NCBI RefSeq assembly: GCF_963583255.1
Contig: NC_084803.1
Span: 14,549,928-14,613,927, forward strand
Origin: Pyrus communis
Taxonomy: Eukaryota > Streptophyta > Magnoliopsida > Rosales > Rosaceae
Reading direction: 5' to 3'
DNA: 64,000 nucleotides
Below are positions 14,701 to 23,670 of this stretch, piece by piece. How positions within the stretch are numbered: the stretch's first letter is position 1; the number at the start of each line of letters is the position of its first letter. Made by a program: the position numbers and the translations under genes. A model generated the notes under the pieces. The model had not been told where the DNA came from. It made no database searches and saw only the letters and a list, made by a program, of their open reading frames with translations.

Positions 14701-16540
14701 TATATGCATGACTGTGCAAAGCAAGAAACCATATCCACATACTAATGATGAATAAAACATAGAAAGGGCCCAGTACCACTGTACACATGAGTACATTTAC
14801 AGGGATAAAAGGCCCAACTAAGAGCAGACTATAGAAGTCATATACTAAACTAGAAAAATTATACTTGATACCCAAACATCCACGATAACGTACCTCTGAA
14901 CTTCGTGGATGCCACGGCAGTAAGAAGAACCTTCAGCACTTGCAGAACGGTACTGCACATCATTTCTCAAAATAAGTAAGAATAACAAACCACATATATT
15001 GAGGGAAAACAACCAATGCACACGGCACATACCTATCAGGTGATGAGTTGTCAACGCAACTGCAAACCATGTTCAAAAGGTCTGTGAACAGTGGTACACT
15101 TTTACCATCATCTAGACCAGGATCTCCCTCTAAATGATCATATGCAATGAGTTTCTGTGCTTATGAAATTTGAAGTACTAGTTAGCTATTACGAGGTAGG
15201 TGCACGAATTATAAAATCAACAACTATACGTAATGATAGCACAAACAAATGACTAATCATTTAAGAATGCAGACACTGACAGAACAATGAATTTCTTGAT
15301 GCCTCGTGTAAGGATTCTGCAAAGTATCAATTTCTTGAAAGCACATAATGTTAAATCTACAAATCATAAAATCAAGAAATGAAAATGCCTACATGAATGC
15401 AATCCAGAGCAGGTTCTAGGACTTTCAAGTTCTTTGTCTCAAATGCAAGTCGTAGGGGATTCAAAACAAGCTCTGCCTGAGCTCCTTCTAAGGTGTTCCC
15501 GGCCTTTGCTAGGACAGTTGAAATAGTTGTGGTTGTGATCACCGGCTTGGCAACGGACTCTGCCTCCTCAGTTTGAGACTGACCTGGCTCTGTATCAGTT
15601 TTTGCAGCTCCATCTTCTGTTTCAGGAGAACTACAAAATAGGAGTAAACCAAAAGTAAAAAATAGTGGACCTAAACGTCTGATCATGTCATTAATCCCAT
15701 AAAAACATAATAAAAAAAATTCTGCAAGTCCGCTTATTAAAAGCAGGAACAGAGTAAGAGGGAGAAAAAATGATTAATAGTTGAACAACAAATACAGACC
15801 TTCCATCACCAGCTGAAGTTGTAGCTTGATTCTTCTCACTTGGTTCGGTTTGATGAGTCTGGTTGACCTCTTTCGTACTATCTAAAGAGAAGAGACACAG
15901 AAACACACGTGAGGGAGAGAAATAACTGAAATTGATTACCGATCCTTAATGGAAGAAAGATCATTCATAAACAGAAGTAAAATACATCAACAAGACATAC
16001 TAACTAAAGGCTTTGGTTTCCCAATCCAAGAAGATTTAGAAAAATTAGCGAGCACACGCATTGACGCTACAAAAGCCTAAATAGACATTTGAGTATTCAA
16101 CCATTCCCAAATGCCAGAATTTGTTGAAATCAAACACATATAGGCATTACAAAACCAACAAAAACTCATTCCTAAGCTCACACTTTCCCAACATTATCGT
16201 ACATTATACTATCATACGGTCATGCCAGCCCGCGAAGCAATCATCAACAAAATTTGATTTCATCCAACTCTAAATACTGCATTTCACACTAAAAATACAA
16301 AAAACAAGCAATTCAACAATCTCGAAATCGAAACCAATCTGAACACCGGATCATTCAAAGTCCCAAAAATGCATGCGAATGCGCAATGTGTATGTATAGG
16401 TGTATTCACAAGGGAATCAGACTGAAACCTAAATAAGCCTGAATAGCCTTCTGAAGATCTGCATGCTTTTTAGGAGAGCACTCCTTGAGCATAGACTCGA
16501 ATGCTCTCGTCACAAAACCGCCAGCAGCGCCGCCCGCCAT
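5397..16540 (-). CDS. BIG5: Brefeldin A-inhibited ARF guanine-nucleotide exchange factor, BIG5/MIN7/BEN1 type
   Basis: A large multi-exon gene. It starts at 16540 ([20 protein letters not shown]) and stops at 5397 after [15 protein letters not shown]. Verified first exons are 16540-16429, 15881-15800 and 15630-15393. The DCB region includes [24 protein letters not shown]/linker region follows, then the Sec7 domain over exons near 11990-11190 with the Glu finger in [12 protein letters not shown] and the loop [20 protein letters not shown]. Long HDS repeats run to the end. BIG proteins load GTP onto ARF1 at the trans-Golgi/early endosome and drive secretion and recycling. Exon sequences match Arabidopsis BIG5 (MIN7) as I remember it, rather than BIG1-4: short linker, [18 protein letters not shown], no long N-terminus. 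BIG5 is the known target of the Pseudomonas effector HopM1. No frameshift was seen in the exons I joined; I did not fix every one of the more than 25 exon borders. Confidence 0.95.
11767..11796. repeat. Poly(A/T) run in a BIG5 intron
   Basis: About 30 consecutive A on the plus strand, so a T run on the coding strand just before the acceptor of the Sec7 exon that begins [12 protein letters not shown]. It acts as an extreme polypyrimidine tract and is likely length-variable. Confidence 0.85.
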
Positions 16541-16628
16541 CTCTGAAAATTATCCAAAGCGTACGTCTGCAATTCGGATCATACCAAGATCCATTACCCA
16601 TCAAGTGCAACGGTAATCGAAGATTGAA

Positions 16629-16653
16629 TGAGAGAGAGAGAGAGAGAGAGAGA
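16629..16653. repeat. (GA)n microsatellite in the BIG5 5' region
   Basis: About twelve GA units, 90-110 bp upstream of the BIG5 start codon (CT repeat on the coding strand). CT/GA repeats are common in plant 5' UTRs. Likely polymorphic in length. Confidence 0.9.
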
Positions 16654-17623
16654 ATTGTACGTTGCCTTGTTCGAATTGACCGTTGAAGTCTTGAAGATGA
16701 TCACAAATGCGAAGACGTCGTCGTTTAGACTGGCGAGGCGAGAGCGCAGAAACAGAGATCTGCGAATTGGGATAAAGGCGGAGCTAGTCGAGCACAATGC
16801 GACTGTATACTCGAGATCTAATGCGTCGTCGTTCTGGACTACCGCTGCTTGTATTGATTTGGTTTACTGGTCTCGTTCTACCGGAGCATTGCCACGACGG
16901 GTTTGTGTCTTTTGAGACTTTCGCGCAAGTATAACTGTAGAAAATTAGAAATGGAAGCTGCTGATTCAGATTTCTGTTCAGGCCATATTTCAATTTTGAC
17001 CCCTTGGAATTTGATAAATTGCTCTTCAGGTCGTTCCTCCTCCTCTTCGGTTTAAAAACCGGGTCAATTGTGAAAGGAAAAATTAGAATATCTTACAGTT
17101 TTTTATATCATTTAGATTAAATATCTGTCCTTTTTTAAAATTTGATTAAAATATTTTGAACAATAATCATCTCTATTTTTTAAAATTAAAATAAATTTTG
17201 AATTTATCTTTTTATCTGCAGGATGCATTTTTTCTTATTTAGTGGAGATTTTAGTAATTAAACTATATTTTCTCTTCTTCCAAATATGTTTTTTTTTATG
17301 CAAACATTTAATATTATTTCTTTTTTTTTCAAATAGTTGGTGATCAACATAAAAGCTCTGTGTAATTTTTTCAATTTTTTTGTGAAATTATATTTTTTTT
17401 GTTGTTTTTTTAAGTATAGTTGTTGACGAATTATTATTAAGTACAATATATTACGTATATATTAGTTGTGGGTACGTTTATTTGCAATTTTGGTACGTTT
17501 GATTTGATACATATTGTTAATATTGGTACATTATTTTTATTTTGGTACATTTTATTTTGTACATATTGTGTATTGGTACGTTTATACCATTCTCAATCCT
17601 ATTTTCTCTTAACGTACTAAAAG
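16654..17623. other. BIG5 upstream region and AT-rich flank
   Basis: 16654-17000 is the probable promoter/5' UTR of BIG5. From about 17090 the DNA becomes very AT-rich, and 17460-17600 holds degenerate repeats of a GGTAC(G/A)TTT motif. The same motif resumes after 18110, so the TRIM at 17624 was inserted into this block. No gene seen. Confidence 0.5.
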
Positions 17624-17823
17624 TGTCACATGCCAGACTCCAACCTCTCGGATATTGTCCACTTTGGCATTCTGGGCCTGGACTATGTCACAGCCACCCA
17701 GCTACCGCACGGTTTTGTTCTTGTGGACCGTAGTCCACAAAAGGCCTCTCTGAAGTTAAAGCTCTAGGCATGGATATATAAGGCCCAAAGACCACGCCCT
17801 CACGGGCAATGTGGGATACTACA
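17624..17823 (-). repeat. TRIM LTR (left copy)
   Basis: 200-bp terminal repeat with TG...CA ends. It differs from the right copy at about six sites (for example CATGCCAG versus CATCCCAG). Confidence 0.93.
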
Positions 17824-17895
17824 ATCCACCCCCCTTAGGGAGCCCGACGTCCTCGTCGGCACACCACGACCATGAGTCTGGCTCTGATACCAAAT

Positions 17896-18095
17896 TGTCA
17901 CATCCCAGACTCCAACCTCTCGGATATTGTCCGCTTTGGCATTCTGGGCCTGGACTATGTCGCAGCCACCCAGCTACCGCACGGTTTTGTTCTTGTGGAC
18001 CGTAGTCCACAAAAGGCCTCTCTGAAGTTAAAGCTCTGGGCATGGATATATAAGTCCCAAAGACCACGCCCTCACGGGCGATGTGGGATACTACA
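17896..18095 (-). repeat. TRIM LTR (right copy)
   Basis: 200-bp terminal repeat, the 5' LTR in the element's own orientation. The tRNA-Met primer site lies next to it, complementary to bases 17880-17893. Confidence 0.93.
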
Positions 18096-18815
18096 GAAAG
18101 AAAAAACTCATTTCGGTACATTTGATTTTGGGGGATTTAAAAATATTTTAAACTATTTTGAAAATAAAATATCTTCAATCGTAGATAATTATTGCTAAAT
18201 TGTAGCATTATCGTGAAAATAAATTGAATCTAACCAACTATTTTTTTTTTTTTTTAACAATTATCTCTAACGGAAGAGAGTGTAATCAAAAGGCTAGATT
18301 ATAGGAAATTTGTTACAATATAATGTGCATATAGCACCAAAATTATGACAAAAAAAGTTTAATCAAATCACTAAAAGGCATGGATGTTTGATCTAGAAAT
18401 TTCAAAATTGAGGCGCCTATATCAAAAAATCCCATTGTGAAATGGGTACTGTTGTCACCCACACATTTTCACTTATCACCTGCCTCTCCAATTTTGATCA
18501 ACAATTAACAAAGGTGTCTCATAGGAAAAAGTAAATGTGTGAATAGTACTTCAATCATAAAAAAAAAATAATAGGTTCATTTGAGAATTCTTTTGAATGA
18601 CTAAAATCGCACTATCACCTGTCAATGCACTCATTATAAAAATAAAAATAAAAAAGTGCCTGAATAACACTTTCACCAAAAGCGTTTTCAACTATTTTAA
18701 AAGCAATGTCAAACTAGCCTAATGTTTTCCCTTGCCAAATTAAAATACTAGTTTATAATAATTTTGCCAATGTGCTAGACTTCAGTTATTTTTTCATTGT
18801 AAAAGATTAGTTTTT
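18096..18815. other. AT-rich intergenic DNA after the TRIM
   Basis: No coding region. Around 18450-18545 two segments (CCCACACATTTTCACTTATC... and ...AAGTAAATGTGTGAATAGTAC) are roughly inverted to each other, so a decayed small MITE is possible. Otherwise nothing recognised. Confidence 0.4.
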
Positions 18816-19130
18816 TTTTTTTTTTGATGAATTTAGATATATATATTTTTTTTTTTTTCAAAAGAGCCAGGAATAGGCTAAGAAGTGCAAGGGGTGGAGT
18901 TGTCCTCCTCAGCTAAATCACTAATCAAAGAGGGAGTTTCTTCAACCCATATACTATCTCCTCCATAATGGAGGGCAAAACGGGCTAGCCCATAGGCTAC
19001 GAAATTGGTTTGGCGACGAATGTGGAATGTAGTAGCTTCAACGATCGAAAGCAGCAAAGACTATAGGTCTAATGAGGGACACATACGCAGAAGGCCTATG
19101 TAACCCATGTAAAAGGTTAGTTTTTTTAAA
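18816..19130 (-). pseudogene. LINE 3' remnant with RNase H-like C-terminus
   Basis: Read on the minus strand, 19050-18875 encodes HIRRQTNFVAYGLARFAL followed by a Trp-Val-Glu-Glu-Thr-Pro stretch and a stop. This is the C-terminus of the RNase H-like (RVT_3) domain found in plant L1-type LINEs and related host-like genes. A T-rich run at 18816-18860, a poly(A) tail on the minus strand, lies just after the stop. The reading frame breaks upstream, so this is a dead fragment. A second, related fragment lies at 21262-21400. Confidence 0.7.
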
Positions 19131-19154
19131 TACAATGCTATAAGGGTAATTATG

Positions 19155-20079
19155 GGTAAATTACACTTTACCCCCCTCAAGTTTAAGATTGATTTCAATT
19201 CCTTACAACATCTTTAAAACATTTCAATTTCATACATTACTTATCATTTTATTTCCATTTAAAAATCTGTTAAGTAAATCGTTAAGTGATGACGTGGCAA
19301 ATTTGAGGTCCCCATTTGTTCTGATGTGGTTGCCATATTTATGCCACGTGTTGAAAACTTAATAAAATATTTAAAATATTAAAATAGTTATTTAAACAAA
19401 AGTTAAAAAAAAAAAAAAAAAAAATCAAATCCCCACTCGTGCCCACCCTCCCACCCCCATCACCCGCAACCACTTCCCTCCCCACTGCACCTCCATCTCC
19501 GATGAGAACATCCCCGCCAAGCTCTTCCCCCAGTACACTGGCAAAACTAGCTGGCAAAGTAGCTCCGTGTCGGAGCTCGTCGAATCAATGTTTGGGGTTC
19601 ATTTTTCTCCAAACTGACGTCAGAGATGAGTTCAAGGGGAAAAAGAGATTTTAATGACGATGTTGGTGGTCTGAAATTCGTCGGAGATGGTGGTGGTCTT
19701 CATCGACTTGATTGATCGGGATTTTCGTCGAGTGAGGGAGAGTGTTGAGAAAGAATGAGATAGTTGGGGAGAGAGAGTGATGCGAGAGAAAGAATGTTGG
19801 GGGGTAGGAGAAGGGGTGGGGGATGGGGGAAGGGGTGGATGACAGGGGAAGGGTTGGGTGATAAAGGATCTAGTTTTGTTTATTTATTTATTTATTTTAA
19901 TTTTTTTTAACTTTTGTTTAAATAATTATTTTAATATTTTAAATATTTTATTAAGTTTTCTAACGAAAGTATGAAATTCAAATAAAATGATAAGTAAATT
20001 TATAAAATTGAAATGCTTTAAAGATGTTATAAGGAATTGAAATAGACATCAAACCTGAGGGGTTAAAACGCAATTTACC
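19155..20079. mobile_element. Long-TIR non-autonomous DNA element (possibly MULE-like)
   Basis: The first ~270 bases and the last ~230 bases are imperfect inverted copies. The left end reads GGTAAATTACACTTTACC and the right end, reversed, GGTAAATTGCGTTTTAACC. Both continue through TTCAATTCCTTA.AACATCTTTAAA and the AATAAAATATTTAAAATATT stretch. The middle is C-rich on one side and a GA-rich run (19720-19860) on the other, with no intact protein. Terminal inverted repeats over 200 bp suggest a Mutator-like element. I could not define a clean 9-bp duplication; only TAATTAT appears near both ends. Superfamily assignment is therefore tentative. Confidence 0.65.
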
Positions 20080-20313
20080 TTATAATTATATAGGAGAGTT
20101 GGCTAAACCAAACGGTTTGATTATTATTTTATTTTTTGTTTGTCAATTTGATTCACATGAAGAAACTCGCAAAGATCAGTATGATTTTAATTTTTAAAAA
20201 TCATGGACTAATCAAACCAAACCGCATACATATAATGTTATATTTACTAAAAATTTTGTTACATACTCTACAAGCCTTATGAATTTTGTTTCTTCTCTTT
20301 TAGTGCGACTTTA

Positions 20314-21227
20314 GAGCACTTCCAGTGTAGGAGCCCTTCCCCCTGGCTATTCACTATTTGATCCACCTCATGAACAGTAATTACCATTAATGAACAGTAA
20401 TCACCTTTTGTATCTCCACCGTTGCACTTGAATAGCCCCGGTAATTGGTAATAAAATATTAATATTTTATTTATTTATAAAATAATTTTATTTGCAATCC
20501 AATCCCAATTGGCAGCTCCTCTCTCGTCCCTCCCTCCCTCTGTCTCATTCACTTTCCCAAATCCAATCCCAATTCGTTTTCTCAAGAATACAAAGAGGAG
20601 ATTTTCTCTGCAAATTTGTGTGAGCTTTGAGAGGATGAAGGCTATGGAGGAAGTTGTAGAGGAAAAAGAAGTTAAGCTTTTCCATTACAATTTCTCTTTA
20701 ATACTACAATACAACTCGATATTTTCTTGTCAACGAGGTCCTGGAAGCTCCATGGCTTCAATGATGAAAGAAGACTCTTGATGCACATTACTACAAGTCC
20801 TGGAGAAATCATGAGGCCTGGCCTCAAAGAGGTTGGTTCCACCTTGTGATCCCTTTGTATGTCCTGACTGCCCAACAAAGCCTTCCAAAATCTTCAAGAC
20901 ATCTGACATCTTTGGCCGGAGCTGTACGAGTCGCAGTCCGAGTCCGAGTCCAAATCCGACGACAGCGTAGACGAAGAAGAGGAGGACGCCGACGAGGACG
21001 ACGACGACGCGGATGAGGGCGAAGAGGACGACGATGACGAAGAAGAGGACGACGACGTCAGCCCACGTCAGACAGCCCTCGGGCGCTCGGGCTGGCAGGA
21101 ATCCACCGGCCTGGAGCTCGGGCCTGCTCGGGCTCGCTCGCCAGCCAACGCTGGACTTCCTCCCTCTGGCAATCCGGCACTGTTCCGCAGCCTGTCCCTC
21201 GAGCGGTTGCTCCCGCTGGAGCTGCTC
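20314..21227. mobile_element. Tourist-like (PIF/Harbinger type) non-autonomous element carrying foreign sequence
   Basis: The left end GAGCACTTCCAGTGTAGGAGC pairs with the right end, reversed, GAGCAGCTCCAGCGGGAGC. Both are flanked by TTA (20311-20313 and 21228-21230), the 3-bp target duplication of PIF/Harbinger elements. Inside, 20930-21060 is GC-rich and reads in one frame as a long Asp/Glu-rich stretch. 20509-20780 reads as a Ser/Pro/Phe-rich N-terminus followed by an acidic segment. These look like captured host coding pieces rather than transposase. No transposase is present. Confidence 0.68.
20934..21065 (+). pseudogene. Captured acidic (Asp/Glu-rich) coding fragment
   Basis: An open frame of about 45 codons inside the Tourist-like element, starting PELYESQSESESKSDD and running into Asp/Glu repeats, sharply more GC-rich than its surroundings. 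Such stretches occur in many nuclear acidic proteins, so the source gene cannot be named. There is no start codon or promoter context. I infer capture by the transposon. Confidence 0.45.
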
Positions 21228-21261
21228 TTAGAGCATTGAATTCATGAATTTAAAAGTTAAA

Positions 21262-21632
21262 TACTATGGGCTACGGAATTGGTTTGGCGACGGATGTGGG
21301 ACGCAGTAGCTTCAGTGATTGAAAGCAGCAAAGACTTGGCATCCTTTATGATTGGTCTAATGAGGGACACATATGTAGAAGACCCATGTAACCCATGTAA
21401 AAGGTTAGTTTTTTTTAATTCAATGATATAATTATGGGTAAATTACATTTTACCCTCTCAAATTTAAGATTGATTCAATTCCTTACATCATCTTTAAAAC
21501 ATTTCAATTTCATATATTACTTATCATTTTATTTCGATTTTATACATCCGTTTGAAAATTTGTTAAGTAAGCCGTTAAATGATGACGTGACAAATTTAAG
21601 GTCCTCATTTATTTTGACGTGGCTTCCACATT
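21262..21632. repeat. Second copy of the LINE-remnant plus TIR-end composite
   Basis: Repeats 18990-19340 at roughly 80-85% identity by eye. It first holds the RNase H-like fragment (minus strand, HIRRQTNSVAH), then the same junction GGTTAGTTTTTTT and the same GGTAAATTACA(C/T)TTTACC element end. Only the left end of the TIR element is present here. Because both copies share the same nested junction, they derive from one composite sequence. Confidence 0.7.
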
Positions 21633-21639
21633 TGTGAAA

Positions 21640-22690
21640 CTTAATTCCAAAAACCCTAGCCGCCTACCACTTCCCTCCTCACAGCCGTTCTCTGGCTATG
21701 GCTGGGGGCCGGTGGTAGGCCCTCCTTTCCTCTTCATAGCTCTCCCTTCTTTGCTCTTCCCCAACCCAGCCTTCCCCCTTCGCCTTTTTTTCCGATTTTT
21801 TTTTCCACCTCCCTCTCCCCCTCCCTTGTGCGTCCCTTCCCCCGACCCCTTTCCCTTTCCGATTTATCCTTCCCCGTCCTTGCGCCAACCCCGCCGGCCC
21901 TTTTAGTTTCTTCCTTCCCTGCTTTCTCCCCCACCTTTTGCACGCATGTCCCGTGATTTCGGGTCTCCTCCCTATATCCGGGTTTGCCCTTCTCAAGGTT
22001 ATCTTGATTTGGGTCTGATGGGGTTTCCAGATTTGGTTGTGGCTCCCTTTGGCTTGTGCGGTTTCGTATTTCGGTGAGTGGATGCCTGCATCCCACTGGC
22101 CGGGTGCATCGGATGTTGGTCCTTTCTCGGTTTATTTCCCTTTGATTCGCCTCGGGAGAGGTTTTTGTAATTTTAGTTTTATTTAGCTTTCATAGCTTAG
22201 TCTTGGTCTTCCTAGGAAAATTGCTCTCTAGGGTTCCTAGGTCTCCTTAGGTTCTCTAGGAGAGCGCTTGTCTGAAGATTGATTACGTCGTTTAGCGTCG
22301 AGTTACCTCCAATTTGTTGGAGACATTTTCAGCTGGTGGTTCAGGCTAGTTTTGCAGCGTGTGGAAAGGACTATGGAAGCCATGGTCGCATGCTTTGCTG
22401 CATGGTTGACGCTCACAGCACAGCAATGGTTATACGCTACATGTTTGGTGGGTGGAAGATTCTCCTGATTTGCTTAGGGATATCTTGTAATTTGATTATG
22501 TATTGACATTTGGGGATAGGTCCTTCTGTTGTGCGGGACGCTACTTTTCCTTAGATCGGATTGAAAGCGCCGACAAGGTTTCATTGAGGCCCAATATGCA
22601 CACTATTCTCAGTTTGTTGTCAGTTTGTACTTGTATTGCTTTGCTTGCAATGAATATCAAATATCGTATTCCTCTTAAAAAAAAAATAAT
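21640..22690 (+). mobile_element. Probable non-LTR retroelement derivative with A-rich tail
   Basis: A C/T-rich leader (21650-21900, starting AAAACCCTAGCCGCC) is followed by about 700 bases without a long reading frame. It ends in a run of A with TAATAATAAT at about 22678-22697. The shape (UTR-like start, no protein, A-rich 3' end) fits a short LINE derivative or retroposed non-coding transcript. I found no target duplication, so boundaries are approximate. Confidence 0.4.
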
Positions 22691-22918
22691 AATAATCAGT
22701 TGGAACTCGGGTGCAAGACAATATCATAGCTAGTAAAAAAATTAAAAAAAAATCGATTAAAAAATGAGAACACACTGACTCGACTAACACTTAACTTACA
22801 ATATAATTCACAAATGTCTGTTTATTTATTAATTTGGACTAATCAAGAATCACAATTTACACAGTAACACCTCGCTCAACCAAAATGGCTCTATAACGTA
22901 AAATTATACTTGTACAAA

Positions 22919-23572
22919 TCAAAACTCAAGATCATCCCCAAAAAGGTAGAGCAGTCTCTCAACGGCCCAGCTGGGCTGCGATCTGCTGTGATCCCAGCTC
23001 AGGCTCTGTATCTGCGATGACGTCAGCAATGGAGTCCTGCAGAGCGGGCAAGTCTTTTGATTATCCTCATCATGATTATCATGATGGTGGTGGTGGTGAT
23101 GATGATCATTATACTCGAGCCACCTGTCAATGCACTCGGTGTGGAACACGTGGCAGCAGTTCCGCATCTCCCTGACCTCGTCCCCCATCTCCAGCTGGCT
23201 CAAGCACACCGCGCACGTGTCGCAGTCGCCGCCGCCGTTGATTCCGTAACTCCCTCTCCGCTCTGTGATTTCTCCGAAGGTGGTCTGAGTCAGACAGTCC
23301 CTGATCAGTTGGGTAGAAGCGGAGGAAGAAGAGGAGCAAGATTCTTTATCGTACTCCGCCTGTAGGAAATCAAATCCCTCCTCGGCGGTGGAGGAAGCGG
23401 AGGAGGAGGAGAGTGTTTGTCTGAGTCTGAGCGCCCAGAACACAACCCATCTCATCAAAGCAATTACAAAAGCCGCTTTGTACAGTACGTGGCTCAGTAT
23501 CAAGCCCGACGAGGATGCGTCGTCGACGACGAAGAAACCCATCGGATCAAATGCGAGCAGCGAAGAAACCAT
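22919..23572 (-). CDS. RING-H2 finger E3 ubiquitin ligase with N-terminal membrane segment
   Basis: Single exon, 217 residues. The start at 23572 (MVSSLLAFDPMG) is chosen because a TATA box lies at 23663-23670; the upstream in-frame Met at 23767 would lie before it. Residues ~28-50 are hydrophobic (likely membrane anchor). A Ser-rich linker follows, then a RING-H2 domain with ligands C120, C123, C139, H141, H144, C147, C175 and C178. The conserved Trp (DRW) follows C147. The loop between C147 and C175 holds eight consecutive His then an acidic patch. Such proteins transfer ubiquitin from an E2 onto targets. It resembles the RHA/BRH1-like group and, from memory, At3g43430/At5g20885, which lie next to JAZ genes in Arabidopsis. 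Substrate unknown. Confidence 0.92.
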   Translation of the reverse strand: MVSSLLAFDPMGFFVVDDASSSGLILSHVLYKAAFVIALMRWVVFWALRLRQTLSSSSASSTAEEGFDFLQAEYDKESCSSSSSASTQLIRDCLTQTTFGEITERRGSYGINGGGDCDTCAVCLSQLEMGDEVREMRNCCHVFHTECIDRWLEYNDHHHHHHHHDNHDEDNQKTCPLCRTPLLTSSQIQSLSWDHSRSQPSWAVERLLYLFGDDLEF

Positions 23573-23662
23573 ATGAAGGAAGAAATGTAGAGCAAGCAGT
23601 GGAAGAAGAGAAGAAAAGCAGAGGAGGAGGAAAAGGGGAAGTTCCCAATGGCATCCAGCTGC

Positions 23663-23670
23663 TTTATAAA
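23663..23670 (-). promoter_or_regulatory. TATA box of the RING-H2 gene
   Basis: TTTATAAA on the minus strand, about 90 bases before the chosen start codon. This spacing leaves a ~60-base 5' UTR and argues against the longer N-terminus. Confidence 0.6.

Larger units (their letters stand above)
17624..18095 (-). mobile_element. TRIM (terminal-repeat retrotransposon in miniature), complete, 472 bp
   Basis: Two direct repeats of 200 bp (17624-17823 and 17896-18095), about 97% identical by eye, each starting TG and ending CA. They enclose only 72 bp. Read on the minus strand, the inner part begins within 3 bases of the LTR with TGGTATCAGAGCC, the primer-binding site for initiator Met-tRNA. It ends with a purine tract (AAGGGGGGTGGA) just before the other LTR. 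Flanks are AAAAG on the left and GAAAG on the right, a 5-bp target duplication with one mismatch. There is no coding capacity, so it must have moved with proteins from another LTR element. I do not recognise the named family. Confidence 0.93.

Noticed and set aside
5397..16540. BIG5-FYVE-JAZ-DAO neighbours as a new defence or hormone gene cluster
   Set aside because: Each gene is a normal, widely conserved plant gene with its own promoter region, and similar order is remembered in Arabidopsis; nothing shows joint function.
21679..22096. Minus-strand Arg/Glu/Lys-rich open frames
   Set aside because: They arise from a low-complexity C/T-rich leader of a retroelement-like sequence; no domain and no gene context.
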